This document shows positions 16,739-27,390 of a stretch of DNA of 64,000 nucleotides, piece by piece; the stretch's first letter is position 1, and every line of letters begins with the position of its first letter. Position numbers and translations under genes: made by a program. The DNA is from Phycisphaerales bacterium. GTDB lineage: Bacteria > Planctomycetota > Phycisphaerae > Phycisphaerales > UBA1924. The stretch is taken from the NCBI GenBank assembly GCA_029260515.1, contig JAJDDC010000019.1:186001-250000 (forward strand), written 5' to 3'. The notes beneath the pieces are model-generated. The model was not told the DNA's origin and did not search any database. It was given only the letters and a program-made list of their open reading frames with translations.

Positions 16739-17272
16739 TCACGTCGCCGAGCCCCCGATCCGCATCGCCAGGTGGATCTCGTCGTATGTCTGGCCGCCCA
16801 CCCGCGTCACGCACGGCTCACGCCCCCAGGCGACGAACCCCAGCGACTCGTACAGCCGCAACGCCCCCGGCGCATTAGCCGAGACGCCGATGTTGAGCAT
16901 CTCCACGCCCTCCCACGAGCGGGCGACCTCGATCGCGGCGCCGACCGCCGCGCGTGAGCACCCCCGCCGACGCGCCCGCGGCGTCGTGTACACACCCCAG
17001 ATCGACGCCCAGTGACGCATCTTCACCCGCTGGATCCGATACACACCGGCGACAGAAATCATCACCCTGTCCGCCGGGTCTTCGACCGCGATGATCACGT
17101 TCTCTGGGTCGCGGAGCTTCTCCCGCAGCACCACCCGGTCCTCGGCGATGTCGTCGCCCGGGCTCGACAGGAACGACCAGGGCGAGTCCAGCAGCATCTC
17201 GTTTCGGAACTGCTGGTACGCCTCCGCGTCGTCCGGGCCGAGCCGACGCGGCACTGAGATCTGTGCACTCAT
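16739..17272 (-). CDS. GNAT-family N-acetyltransferase
   Basis: 177-residue acetyl-CoA-dependent acyltransferase. The acceptor side has VRIGPDDAEAYQQFRNEM-like N terminus, and the acetyl-CoA site appears as VYTTPRARRRGCSRAAVGAAIE (motif A, with the R/Q-x-x-G/A type loop) followed by LNIGVSANAPGALRLYESLGFVAWG. The end matches motif B. Likely an N-acetyltransferase of small molecules or proteins; substrate unknown. The start at 17272 (MSAQISV) opens the domain. Divergent from the ion-channel gene. Confidence 0.85.
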   Translation of the reverse strand: MSAQISVPRRLGPDDAEAYQQFRNEMLLDSPWSFLSSPGDDIAEDRVVLREKLRDPENVIIAVEDPADRVMISVAGVYRIQRVKMRHWASIWGVYTTPRARRRGCSRAAVGAAIEVARSWEGVEMLNIGVSANAPGALRLYESLGFVAWGREPCVTRVGGQTYDEIHLAMRIGGSAT

Positions 17273-17344
17273 GCAAACATTCTTGTCACGCCGAACCCGG
17301 CCCGCACACCCGCGCTCCGGGCCGCCACCCGATAAACTCTCCCC

Positions 17345-18181
<837 letters not shown>

Positions 18182-18184
18182 CGC

Positions 18185-18808
18185 TCACCCCCGGCGCGCC
18201 GTCTTCTTCTTGCCCGCCTTCTTCCCCGCCTTCGTCGGTGTCTTCTTCGAGATCTTCTTCGCGCCCTTCTTCTTCGAGACTTTCTTCTTCGCGCCCTTCG
18301 CGTTCACCGCCTTCTTCTTGCTCGCCTTCTTCTTCGCCGCCCGCTTCGGGCTCCACGTCTCGTCGCGCGCCTTCTCGTACGACGCGACGAACTTCTTGAC
18401 CGTGACACGCTTGATCGCTTTCCCGAGCACGTCCAGCGGCACATCTTCGAGCGTCTTGACCCGCACGCACGACTTGCCCATATCCAGCTTCTTGCCCGTC
18501 GCCTTCCACTCGCGGACGAACCGCTCCATGTCGCCCGGGCTCGAGTACAGGCAGAACAGGTAGATCCCGATGTGGTTCTTCTGCGACGCGATGCTCGCAA
18601 AGGGCAGCGGCTGCTTCGGGTCGCAGTGGTACCCATCCGGGTACACCGAGTGTGGCACGAAATACCCGATCATCCCGTACTGGATGCCCTCGGCGAACCC
18701 CGGGTTCAGGTTCTTGCGGATCGTCGCGCGGATGGCGCCCAGCGCCTTCTTCCGGTCCTCGTGCAGGGCATCGAGGTACGCCTTCGGAGATGCTGGCTTG
18801 TCTGGCAT
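18185..18808 (-). CDS. DUF1801-like protein with lysine-rich histone-like tail
   Basis: 207 residues. The first 150 resemble the DUF1801 family (MPDKPASPKAYLDALHEDRKKALGAIRATI and EGIQYGMIGYF, a YdhG-like fold). The last 55 are almost pure Lys/Ala (KKKASKKKAVNAKGAKKK), typical of histone H1-like bacterial tails that bind DNA or RNA. A second protein with a basic tail lies 2 kb away (15995-16534). The tail is unlikely to be a frame artefact because the upstream domain and tail are in one frame. Nucleoid association is inference. Confidence 0.8.
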   Translation of the reverse strand: MPDKPASPKAYLDALHEDRKKALGAIRATIRKNLNPGFAEGIQYGMIGYFVPHSVYPDGYHCDPKQPLPFASIASQKNHIGIYLFCLYSSPGDMERFVREWKATGKKLDMGKSCVRVKTLEDVPLDVLGKAIKRVTVKKFVASYEKARDETWSPKRAAKKKASKKKAVNAKGAKKKVSKKKGAKKISKKTPTKAGKKAGKKKTARRG

Positions 18809-18961
18809 CAGCCCAGCTTAACGGGACCCGCCCGGGCTCGAAACTGAGACGACGGGCCGCCCAGCCGGAGCGCCCGCCCCTCCCGCGCGGCCCCCGCCGC
18901 TGGTACGCTCCGCGTAGCCCACGGGCGCCACACGACGGCGCGGGGGCGACAGGAGACTCCG

Positions 18962-19129
18962 ATGCTCTATTACGCGGTCGTGTTCTTCATCATCGCCATC
19001 ATCGCCGGCATCTTCGGCTTCGGCGGGATCTCGGCCGGCGCCACGCAGATCGCCAAGATCCTCTTCTTCATCTTCATCGTCCTCTTCCTGCTCTCGCTCG
19101 TCAGCGGGCTGTTCAAGGGCAAGAAGTAG
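18962..19129 (+). CDS. UPF0391 (DUF1328) small membrane protein
   Basis: 55-residue membrane protein with two hydrophobic helices: [20 protein letters not shown], then [30 protein letters not shown], and a basic C terminus KGKK. This is the standard YtjA/UPF0391 pattern. Function unknown. The ATG at 18962 follows a GACAGGAGACTCC ribosome-binding region. Found alone; convergent with the coiled-coil gene downstream. Confidence 0.9.
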   Translation: MLYYAVVFFIIAIIAGIFGFGGISAGATQIAKILFFIFIVLFLLSLVSGLFKGKK

Positions 19130-19154
19130 CCCGCGAGCGAATCACACCGAGGGC

Positions 19155-19883
19155 TCAGCCCTCGTCGGGCACGAACACCACGTCGAAGCCGACCCGCTCG
19201 TCGGCGCGGGCCTCCGCCTGCTTGTAGATCACCCGCCACACGCCGCCGTCCGCAGGGAAGTCGGCGTTCGTGCCGACGATCATGCGCGTCGCCCTGCCCG
19301 AGACGTTGGTCGTCAGGTCGTCGGTGCGCCCCGTGTACGTAAACCTGTTGAGCGCGAACACGTTGCCCGGCTTGCCCGCGACCGTGATGCTCTCGCCCGG
19401 CTTGAGCCAGACCTCCGCGCCCGCGCTCGCGCCCCTGGTGTCCAGCGCCGTCTGCTTGAGCCGCGCGTTCTCGGCGGTGAGCCCGCGGATCTCGTCGGCC
19501 ATCCGCACGCTGGCGGATTTCTGGTGGGCGACCAACGCGTCGATCTCGCCCGCCAGCTCCTTGGCCCGCGCCGGGTCGGACGTGGTGCGCAGCTCCTCGA
19601 GCTTCGCATCCAGTGCCGCGAAGCTCGAGTCCTGGCGTTCGATCAACGCATCAATCCCCGGGCCCAGCACGCCGGTGCTCTCGACACCGGCCTGGACACC
19701 GATGCCGATGAGCGCGCCGACGACGACGGCCGCGAGCTTGCCCAGCGGGTGCGCGATCAGGCGTTTGCCGACCCACTTGGCCGTCGAGGCCGCCTTCGAG
19801 GACGGCGGCGGGGCGTCGGCGGAGTCGGGCGCGTGTGATGACGCCCCGTTGGTCGGCGCCGCGGGCGGGTTGTCTTCGCTCAT
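19155..19883 (-). CDS. Membrane-anchored coiled-coil protein, unknown function
   Basis: 242-residue protein: a Pro/Ser/Ala-rich N-terminal tail, one transmembrane helix (LGKLAAVVVGALIGIGVQAGV, about 47-67), a charged helical segment likely to form a coiled coil (about 80-140) and a C-terminal beta-rich domain. It is therefore probably an inner-membrane protein with a periplasmic or cytoplasmic sensor-like part. No family recognised; divergent from nothing close, and converging with the UPF0391 gene. Confidence 0.75.
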   Translation of the reverse strand: MSEDNPPAAPTNGASSHAPDSADAPPPSSKAASTAKWVGKRLIAHPLGKLAAVVVGALIGIGVQAGVESTGVLGPGIDALIERQDSSFAALDAKLEELRTTSDPARAKELAGEIDALVAHQKSASVRMADEIRGLTAENARLKQTALDTRGASAGAEVWLKPGESITVAGKPGNVFALNRFTYTGRTDDLTTNVSGRATRMIVGTNADFPADGGVWRVIYKQAEARADERVGFDVVFVPDEG

Positions 19884-19928
19884 GGACGCACAAGATACCG
19901 CGAACGTGGGGGGCGGGAGCGCGGCGAC

Positions 19929-20447
19929 TCAGCGGTTGGCCGCGAGCCAGGCGAGCTGGGCCGCGTGGTGCCGGGTGTGCCAGGCGTAGTAGGCCAGGGC
20001 CTCGCCCAGGGTTGTCCGCGCGCCGGCCTCGGGGTGGAAGAACGCCCGGTCGAAGTCGGCCGGGGTCATCAGGGCGAGGACCGAGACCCAGGCCGCGTGC
20101 ACGCCGTCGAGCAGGGCGAGGGGGGCGGCGACCGAGGCCGTGCGCGCGTCGGGCAGGTTCGCCCAGTCGCCCTCGGCGTACGGGCGGAACGTCGGGACGT
20201 CCTCGGCGAGCGCGAGCTTGAAGCGGATGTACGCGTTCGCGTGCGAGTCGGCGACGTGGTGCACGATCTGTCGCGCGGTCCAGTTCTTGTATGCAGCGTC
20301 GAGGCGGGGCCCGCCCAGTTGTGCGAGCGCGGCGTGGTAGGCCTCGGGGGCGCCCTCGAGCGTGCCGATGCACTCGCCGCGCCGGGAGCCGCCGCGGGCG
20401 GGCTCGGTCGGGGGCGGGCCGGCTGGGTACTGGGGCGGGGTGGGCAT
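19929..20447 (-). CDS. DinB/YfiT-like metal-dependent hydrolase
   Basis: 172-residue four-helix-bundle protein of the DinB superfamily (BstA/YfiT group). Metal ligands are visible as His in WTARQIVHHVADSHANAY and the pair in YYAWHTRHHAAQLAW near the C terminus; those spacings match the family. These enzymes include bacillithiol-dependent and mycothiol-dependent transferases. The frame is open far upstream in other annotation, but MPTPPQYPAG at 20447 precedes the domain by a short Pro-rich stretch. Substrate unknown. Confidence 0.85.
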   Translation of the reverse strand: MPTPPQYPAGPPPTEPARGGSRRGECIGTLEGAPEAYHAALAQLGGPRLDAAYKNWTARQIVHHVADSHANAYIRFKLALAEDVPTFRPYAEGDWANLPDARTASVAAPLALLDGVHAAWVSVLALMTPADFDRAFFHPEAGARTTLGEALAYYAWHTRHHAAQLAWLAANR

Positions 20448-20624
20448 GGTGGGGATGGTACTGGCGCACGGCGACGTCGCCGCCGGGCGAGTTATTCGAC
20501 CCATCCGTTGGCGGGAGGCCGGATCCCGGGGTACCTCGTGTGTGTGGCGGCGCGCGCTCCGGGCGCGTGCCGGCCCGCCCCGCGGCTCGGGCGGGCTGGG
20601 GGCCCCGAGATCCAGGAGCAAGCG

Positions 20625-21419
20625 ATGACCAAGGCGATCGGTATCTGTGTGCTGGCGATGGTGGCGGGTGCGGCCCACGCGCAGAGCGCGGCGCGGGGCG
20701 GGACGCAGCTCTTCTTCGAGGACTTCGAGGACTCGACCATCGGGTACATCGCGACGCCGGGCGACTCGCTGGGCGACGCCGCGAACAACAACTATTTCGG
20801 GCGCTTCGCGCCCGACACCAGCCCCGAACCCTCGAGCGTCTCGCTCGCCAACGACCAGGGCGACGGCTACTACGCCGCCCAGGACACCGACGGCATCGCG
20901 GGGGGCGGCAACATCGACGTCATCACCCTCGACATCCTCGGCGTCGTCATCACGGGCGAGGAGGGCCTGGAGTTCTCGCTGTTCGTCGCCGAGGACGACG
21001 CGGCGGACGGGCTCGAGGACTGGGACCTCACCTCGTCGCTGTTGGTCGAGTACCAGATCGACGGCGGGGGGTACGCGCCCCTGTTCGCGATCGAGTCCGA
21101 GTTCGACGGGGTTGACGAGAACAACAGCGTGCCGCGGGTGGACACCAACTTCGACGGCGTGGGTGACGGGACGGCGATCACCAACGTGTTCACGGAGTTC
21201 ACCAGCGCGATCCCCGGATCGGGCGACGCGCTCGACATCCGGATCACGATCACCGAGCTGACCTCTGGCGAGGAGGACGTCGCGATCGACAGCCTGCGTG
21301 TGGTGGCGACGGGGGCGGACCCGTCGTGCAACCCGGCGGACCTGGCCGAGCCGTACGGGGTGCTGGATTTCTCCGACGTGTTCGCGTTCCTCAAGGCGTT
21401 CGGGGGCGGGTGCCCGTAG
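20625..21419 (+). CDS. Secreted protein with GC-type dockerin end
   Basis: 264-residue exported protein: signal peptide MTKAIGICVLAMVAGAAHAQ, a mature beta-rich domain starting TQLFFEDFEDSTIG that looks like a carbohydrate-binding/jelly-roll domain, and the C-terminal ADLAEPYGVLDFSDVFAFLKAFGGGCP type motif. This single-copy dockerin-like end recurs in five other proteins here. Good AGGAG site before the ATG. The dockerin would attach the protein to a surface or extracellular partner; the partner is not in the window. The SnoaL-like gene follows 9 bp later. Confidence 0.85.
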   Translation: MTKAIGICVLAMVAGAAHAQSAARGGTQLFFEDFEDSTIGYIATPGDSLGDAANNNYFGRFAPDTSPEPSSVSLANDQGDGYYAAQDTDGIAGGGNIDVITLDILGVVITGEEGLEFSLFVAEDDAADGLEDWDLTSSLLVEYQIDGGGYAPLFAIESEFDGVDENNSVPRVDTNFDGVGDGTAITNVFTEFTSAIPGSGDALDIRITITELTSGEEDVAIDSLRVVATGADPSCNPADLAEPYGVLDFSDVFAFLKAFGGGCP

Positions 21420-21428
21420 GCTCGGCGC

Positions 21429-21800
21429 ATGGCGGCCGAACACCACGACTCGATCCGCGCGTACTACCGGGCGTTCCGTGACAAGGACCGGGGGACGCTC
21501 GAGCGGATCCTCACGGACGGCTTCCGGCACGCGAGCCCGATGGGCGAGTTCAACGGGCGCGACGCGATGCTCGACGCGATCTGGCCGGGGGTCGAGGGGT
21601 GCGCGGACCTGCCGCGCGCGGGCGAGCTCGAGATCCTCGGCGAGCACCCGGGGTTCGTGGTGCGGTACCAGCACGAGGGCTCATCGGGCGGGCGCTTCGC
21701 GGAGTTCTTCCGGTTTGCGGGGGACAAGATCGCGGAGATCGAGGTGTACATGGGCGTCGGGGCGTGTCCGCCGTTGACGCCGCCGCCGGGGGCGATGTGA
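21429..21800 (+). CDS. SnoaL/NTF2-like fold protein
   Basis: 123-residue protein of the NTF2-like (SnoaL/ketosteroid isomerase) superfamily. The opening AEHHDSIRAYYRAFRDKDRGTLERILTDGF and the following ASPMGEFNGRDAML, then FRFAGDKIAEIEVYMG, are the fold's helix-cone-strand pattern. Function unknown. It begins 9 bp after the dockerin protein and may be cotranscribed with it, though the products are unlikely to act together because this one lacks a signal peptide. Confidence 0.85.
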   Translation: MAAEHHDSIRAYYRAFRDKDRGTLERILTDGFRHASPMGEFNGRDAMLDAIWPGVEGCADLPRAGELEILGEHPGFVVRYQHEGSSGGRFAEFFRFAGDKIAEIEVYMGVGACPPLTPPPGAM

Positions 21801-21806
21801 GCCGGG

Positions 21807-22193
21807 TCAGTCTTCGACGATGGCGTCGACCTCGAACTCGACGAGCCACTCGGGGTCGATGAAGCTGGTGACCTGCACGATGGTGCTGGCCGGGCGGACG
21901 TCGGCGAAGTGCTTGCCGTGGACCTTGGCGATGGGCTCCCAGTGGGCGATGTCGGTGAGCATCGCGCGGGTGCGGACGACGTGGCGCATCTGTGCGCCGA
22001 CCTCATGCAGCGCCCGCTGGATGGTCTGCATGCAGCACTCGGCCTGGGCGGCGGGGTCGCCGGGCGCAACGGTCGAGCCGTCGGGCGCGATGGGGGCGGT
22101 CCCCCCGACGCTGACGTGGTTCCCGACGCGGACGGCGCGGGAGAAGCCGACGATCGGGGCGTACGGCGACGTGGATTCGGCGTGGATCCTCAT
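21807..22193 (-). CDS. RidA family (YjgF/UK114) protein
   Basis: 128-residue trimeric RidA-family protein; the best-known members hydrolyse reactive enamine/imine intermediates from PLP enzymes. Seen: NHVSVGGTAPIAPDG, AAQAECCMQTIQRAL, RTRAMLTD and STIVQVTSFIDPEWLVEFEVDAI. The Arg of the active-site motif is in RTRAML. This subgroup has EFEVDAI at the end, as in RidA proteins. Convergent with the SnoaL-like gene; divergent from the small membrane protein. Confidence 0.92.
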   Translation of the reverse strand: MRIHAESTSPYAPIVGFSRAVRVGNHVSVGGTAPIAPDGSTVAPGDPAAQAECCMQTIQRALHEVGAQMRHVVRTRAMLTDIAHWEPIAKVHGKHFADVRPASTIVQVTSFIDPEWLVEFEVDAIVED

Positions 22194-22259
22194 CCGCCGA
22201 AGATACCCGATGCCCGGGGCGGGCTTCGCGCGTCCGCGGGGCGCGGGTATGCTGGCGGC

Positions 22260-22472
22260 ATGGTCCCCCTGCTCGTCAAGACCGCGATCGGCGCGACGCT
22301 CGCGGCGTTGCTGGCGGCCGGGATCCTGCTGCTCATCGGCGTCGACAGCATGATCCCCGCGATGGTCGGCGCGGGCGTGGGCGGGGCGGTGGGCACGGCC
22401 TGGGCCACGCGCGGCGGCGCGGACGACGACGAGGTGGACGAGGATGAGCCGTCTTCGGCGATTGCGGACTGA
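22260..22472 (+). CDS. Small membrane protein with acidic tail
   Basis: 70-residue protein: a hydrophobic first half with two possible helices (LLVKTAIGATLAALLAAGILLL and MIPAMVGAGVGGAVGTAWA) and an acidic tail DDDEVDEDEPSS. No family recognised. The start ATG at 22260 is supported by the immediate hydrophobic start. It converges with the GIY-YIG-like gene 16 bp downstream. Confidence 0.65.
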   Translation: MVPLLVKTAIGATLAALLAAGILLLIGVDSMIPAMVGAGVGGAVGTAWATRGGADDDEVDEDEPSSAIAD

Positions 22473-22487
22473 GGCGGCGCGGGCTGA

Positions 22488-22820
22488 TCAGGTAGGGTAA
22501 AGGTATTCGTGCGCATCACGCCGCTCGCGTTCGACGCGGGCGGCGTTTTCACGTGTGGGGCAGGCGAGTGTGCGGTAGTCGATGTCATTGAGGTGGCGGC
22601 GGACGTAGGTTCGCTTGGCGGCGTTGTTGCGCGTGCCCGTGCCGAGTGGGCGGGGGAGAAGGGAGGACATGCGATGCGCGCAGTGTCCGCTGATGCCGAC
22701 GAGGATGAGTTGGTCGGTGTCGCGGTTGCGGAGTTCGTAGACGCCGGGGCCGAGGGGGGCGGTGAGTGGCTCGCCCTCGCGGGGGTCGGGGAAGGGGCGC
22801 CATCGGGACCAGCGTCGCAT
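22488..22820 (-). CDS. Small GIY-YIG-like protein
   Basis: 110 residues. The segment GVYELRNRDTDQLILVGISGH and later RRHLNDIDYRTLAC resemble the GIY and YIG halves of GIY-YIG nucleases, with GVYE in place of GIY and LVGI for YIG. A short protein with one domain of this type could be a nuclease remnant or a DNA-repair domain. The in-frame upstream extension is low-complexity Pro/Arg sequence produced by the antisense of the repeat region, so the start MRRWSRW at 22820 is preferred. Confidence is limited. Confidence 0.5.
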   Translation of the reverse strand: MRRWSRWRPFPDPREGEPLTAPLGPGVYELRNRDTDQLILVGISGHCAHRMSSLLPRPLGTGTRNNAAKRTYVRRHLNDIDYRTLACPTRENAARVERERRDAHEYLYPT

Positions 22821-22845
22821 GGGAGGAGCGTAGAGGGAGGGAGGG

Positions 22846-22868
22846 GCCGGCTGGAAGCCGGCGCCACC
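22846..22868. repeat. GCCGGCT-GGA-AGCCGGC hairpin repeat
   Basis: Perfect 7-bp inverted repeat GCCGGCT/AGCCGGC with loop GGA, followed by GCCACC. The motif CTGGAAGCCGGCGCCACC resembles the GCTGGAAGCC-type short repeats I recognise from Planctomycetota genomes. A degenerate relative, GGAGCTGGAAGCCCGCC, occurs on the minus strand at about 2622-2640. Confidence 0.6.
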
Positions 22869-23170
22869 GAGGGGGCGGCGTGTTTCAAGAGCAGGGTCGC
22901 GGCGCGCACGATGGCGGCGGTTTCTGTGGCGGACTCGGGGCGGCGGCGGGTGAGGTCGCGGAGGGTGGTGATTGCCTCGGCGCGGCAGGCCGCGGCGGTG
23001 TGGGCGGTGCGCGCTTCGGCGAGGCGGGTCAGGCGGGCGAGGGTGGCCTGGGTCTGCGGCGACTCGAGGAAGGCGAGGAGCGTGTCGAGGTCGAGGGCGT
23101 GCAGCTCGGCGAGGTGGACGAGGTCGGGGCAGCCTTCGAGGTAGTCGCGGAGGATCGCGGAGCGGGCGGA

Positions 23171-23200
23171 GGCATTGGGGATTCGGGATTGGGCATTGGG
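23171..23200. repeat. GGCATTGGGGATTCGGGATTGGG-type tandem repeat
   Basis: Four imperfect GGGATT/GGCATT units in a row. The same flavour of degenerate heptamer is found at 679-750. Here it lies within the coding frame of the HTH-like fragment, adding Pro/Asn-rich residues. Confidence 0.6.
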
Positions 23201-23528
23201 GGGAGGCGGAGAAGAAGGAGAGGGCGGAGACGACGGAGACCCCTCGCCCTGCCCTGTGGCCCAAGGGGAGAGAGAAGGAGGGGGAGTATCGAGCGGAGCG
23301 GGGGTAGGAATCGCGAGCTCACGCTCGCGGCTGGGATCAGGGGGGGAGAGGGTGGGAGACGAGGCGGTCAGGGCGATGGCGCCGAGGTGGTCCGTGGTGC
23401 TCATGGGCCAACGCTACGGCGTCGGCACACCGGCGTCGGCGGTTGGGAGTGGGAGGGCGGGGATGTTGCGCGCGGGGTGGCAGTACCTTTCGAATTCGCT
23501 TCGTGCCTGTAGAATCCATCCGTACACG

Positions 23529-24065
23529 ATGTTTGGCCAACGTGATATCTCGGGCGTTTGGGGCGGCGAGTACACCTACGACATTCTGGAGTATCAGCAC
23601 GCTGCCGACACGTTTACCTGGACAATCAAACAAGGCCGACGTGGCCGGTTCGCCGGGTCGAGCATCGACCAGTTGGGCCGGAGGCCCGCTGGGCTTGACG
23701 CTCGGGTTCGAGGCGCGCGTGTTCGAGTACTCAAGGTCTATGACGCCGACCCCGACCGGCTCTACGTCCTAAACACCGACGGCAGGACCATCACGGCGAC
23801 GGAGTACTTCTCAACGCCAGAATGGCGTGAGTATTTGGAATCTCTCGCCCACGCGCACGGCGAGCAATTCCCGAGCGACACCATCAGCGTCGAGCGCCTC
23901 GCCCGAGATGCCGCCCGCGCGTCACACCGGCTCGAATACGAGGGCCGCCTCGTATCGGCGGACCGGATGGAGGGGCGGTGGCGGATACCCGAGTCCACGT
24001 TGGCCTGGGCGCAGCTGCCGATGCCGGAGACGAGTGGGGTTTGGCGGGCCGAACGGCAAGGCTGA
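23529..24065 (+). CDS. Hypothetical protein with beta-rich repeats
   Basis: 178-residue protein without a family name. It starts MFGQRDISGVWGGEYTYDIL and ends with ESTLAWAQLP and SGVWRAERQG, and the pattern of paired strands (FTWTIKQGRRGRFAGS, LEYEGRLVSADRMEGRWRIPES) suggests a lipocalin-like or avidin-like barrel. AT-rich third positions set it apart from the neighbours. It lies just before the Tat-exported beta-helix gene, also low in GC; the pair may have been acquired together. Confidence 0.6.
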   Translation: MFGQRDISGVWGGEYTYDILEYQHAADTFTWTIKQGRRGRFAGSSIDQLGRRPAGLDARVRGARVRVLKVYDADPDRLYVLNTDGRTITATEYFSTPEWREYLESLAHAHGEQFPSDTISVERLARDAARASHRLEYEGRLVSADRMEGRWRIPESTLAWAQLPMPETSGVWRAERQG

Positions 24066-24188
24066 CCGTGGAGAAGCCGAGGACGGCGTCTCCACGGCAC
24101 CCGACTGGGATTGTGCGCAGTGAATATTAGTTCAATGTGTATCCACCGCGGAGTACGCTGTGTCATACTTCAGCAGGAGAACAGCATC

Positions 24189-25619
24189 ATGCATGATGTC
24201 GAACGCCGTCGGTTTCTGGCCCTGGGCGGACTCGCGGGTGGCGCTGCCTGTGTACCGCATTCGATTGCGGCTCTCCCTAGAAGGCAGCCCGAATTGCTGC
24301 GCGCAATCGCACACAATCGGCGATTCACTGCGTTCCCATTCATCAACGTGATGGATTTCATTCCGCGGTCGCTCCACAGCGAGATTCTCAATGGGCAGCC
24401 GACCATGCCCGTGACCTCATACATCCAAGATGCGATCGATGACGCGTTGAACAGCGCGGGGCACTGCCAACCTGTCTTCTTTCCCGCGGGCATATTCTTG
24501 ATTGACGGCACGCTCAAGGGCGATAGCGGAATTGGTACAGCGGCGTGCTCACTTGTTGGAGCGGGATCGCGCAGCACGACGCTGCGGGCAAACACCATAT
24601 CGCAATCGCAACCGATGATCCTATACGAGGGCGGGTCTGGGGCCTTCTCGGGCGCGGAGTTGTCGGGGTTCCGCGTGGTCGGGCACAACATAGCTGGTGA
24701 AAGTGCTGGAATCGGTATCAAGATCGCTGGGAAGGGCGGCGTTCGAGTGTCGGATTGCTCGTTCGACAGTTTGCACCGCGGTGTCCGTCTTTCGAACGAG
24801 AGCGGCGGACCTTTCACGGAGTTCTGCGTGTGCGAGCGGTGCTTGTTTGATGACGCGTGCACGACGGCCTTGGACTACATCGTCGATGGCGGGCATACTT
24901 CGTTCCACGGCAGTGGCCTTCGCGACTGCCGGATCAAGACGCGAGGTAAAGCGATCCGGATCGGTCCGGGCGCCACTGTCTATAACGCGCCGCTCGATGT
25001 TACGGTGTTTGCCAATGTTCCCGGCGTGACACATGTGGTGTGGAGTGACTCGCTCATCAGCGCCGAGTTTCATGGGCACATCGGTGTGGAGCCGCAGGAC
25101 GAAGACAACGTAACCGCGCTGGCATGCGGGCCCGTCATTCTCATGGGCAGCGTATACGCACATGACGAGCGTGTCTCAAGAGGCACGCTGCGTCAGGCGA
25201 TCAGACGCCAGGTCTTCAATGTGGGAGGAACTCCCTTTGATTCGCCATTTTTCTTGCCCATCTCATCGAGCATGCCCCTGGAGACGGGCACTTCTATCAT
25301 GGATTCGCTTCCAATTGGTGAGGGTGGGGCACTGATATCCGTGAACATCCGGGGCATCACTCCCGGGACCGCCAACTACCGGTATCGCGCAACGTTGATC
25401 GCTCAGCGAGAGCCGGGCGGCTCGGGCACCGTCGGGGTTGTTTCGCCCGGTCCTAGCAGCTCGTTCCAGTTCGGCGAGCCCGAGTTCGCGCTGAACAATG
25501 CGGGCGAGCTGACTATCACGAATCCAACGTGGCCGGGCGGTGAAGTCATGGTGTTTGCCACTTCAACGCAAATCGGCATGAACAGCAATGTCTTGAACGG
25601 CAGCTTCGGACATCCATAG
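24189..25619 (+). CDS. Tat-exported right-handed beta-helix protein
   Basis: 476-residue protein with a twin-arginine signal (MHDVERRRFLALGG) followed by LAGGAACVPHSIA. The mature part shows stacked hydrophobic turns typical of pectate-lyase or tail-spike beta-helices (FFPAGIFLIDGTLKGDSG, ELSGFRVVGHNIAG, GVRLSNESGG), so carbohydrate binding or cleavage is likely; no catalytic residues can be named. Codon use is lower in GC than the surroundings. ATG at 24189 is chosen because the Tat motif follows immediately. Downstream lies a terminator of the opposite strand gene groEL. Confidence 0.75.
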   Translation: MHDVERRRFLALGGLAGGAACVPHSIAALPRRQPELLRAIAHNRRFTAFPFINVMDFIPRSLHSEILNGQPTMPVTSYIQDAIDDALNSAGHCQPVFFPAGIFLIDGTLKGDSGIGTAACSLVGAGSRSTTLRANTISQSQPMILYEGGSGAFSGAELSGFRVVGHNIAGESAGIGIKIAGKGGVRVSDCSFDSLHRGVRLSNESGGPFTEFCVCERCLFDDACTTALDYIVDGGHTSFHGSGLRDCRIKTRGKAIRIGPGATVYNAPLDVTVFANVPGVTHVVWSDSLISAEFHGHIGVEPQDEDNVTALACGPVILMGSVYAHDERVSRGTLRQAIRRQVFNVGGTPFDSPFFLPISSSMPLETGTSIMDSLPIGEGGALISVNIRGITPGTANYRYRATLIAQREPGGSGTVGVVSPGPSSSFQFGEPEFALNNAGELTITNPTWPGGEVMVFATSTQIGMNSNVLNGSFGHP

Positions 25620-25622
25620 CTC

Positions 25623-25655
25623 AATAAAAAGAGCCCGGCACTGTTCGTGCCGGGC
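25623..25655 (-). terminator. Intrinsic terminator of groEL
   Basis: Minus strand: stem GCCCGGCAC/GTGCCGGGC (9 bp, loop GAACA), followed by TCTTTTTATT. It starts 29 bp past the groEL stop. It also separates groEL from the convergent beta-helix gene. Confidence 0.9.
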
Positions 25656-25683
25656 CCCGGTATCTCAGAGTTCTCAACCAGGA

Positions 25684-27390
<1,707 letters not shown>

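Larger units (their letters stand above)
22842..23404 (-). pseudogene. Probable HTH-type protein fragment with a lost 3' end
   Basis: The first 190 or so residues look coding: a Pro/Ser-rich start MSTTDHLGAIALTASS, then a helical domain with ILRDYLEGCPDLVHLAELHALDLDTLLAF, ending near ATETAAIVRAATLLLKHAAP. That pattern resembles a helix-turn-helix protein of the small-terminase or phage-associated kind, but this is tentative. The frame then runs without a stop to 22190 through sequence that is the antisense of other genes. The hairpin repeat at 22846-22868 sits exactly where the domain stops, so the true 3' end may have been lost to repeat insertion or a frameshift. The start-side repeat 23171-23200 is inside the reading frame. 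Confidence 0.45.
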
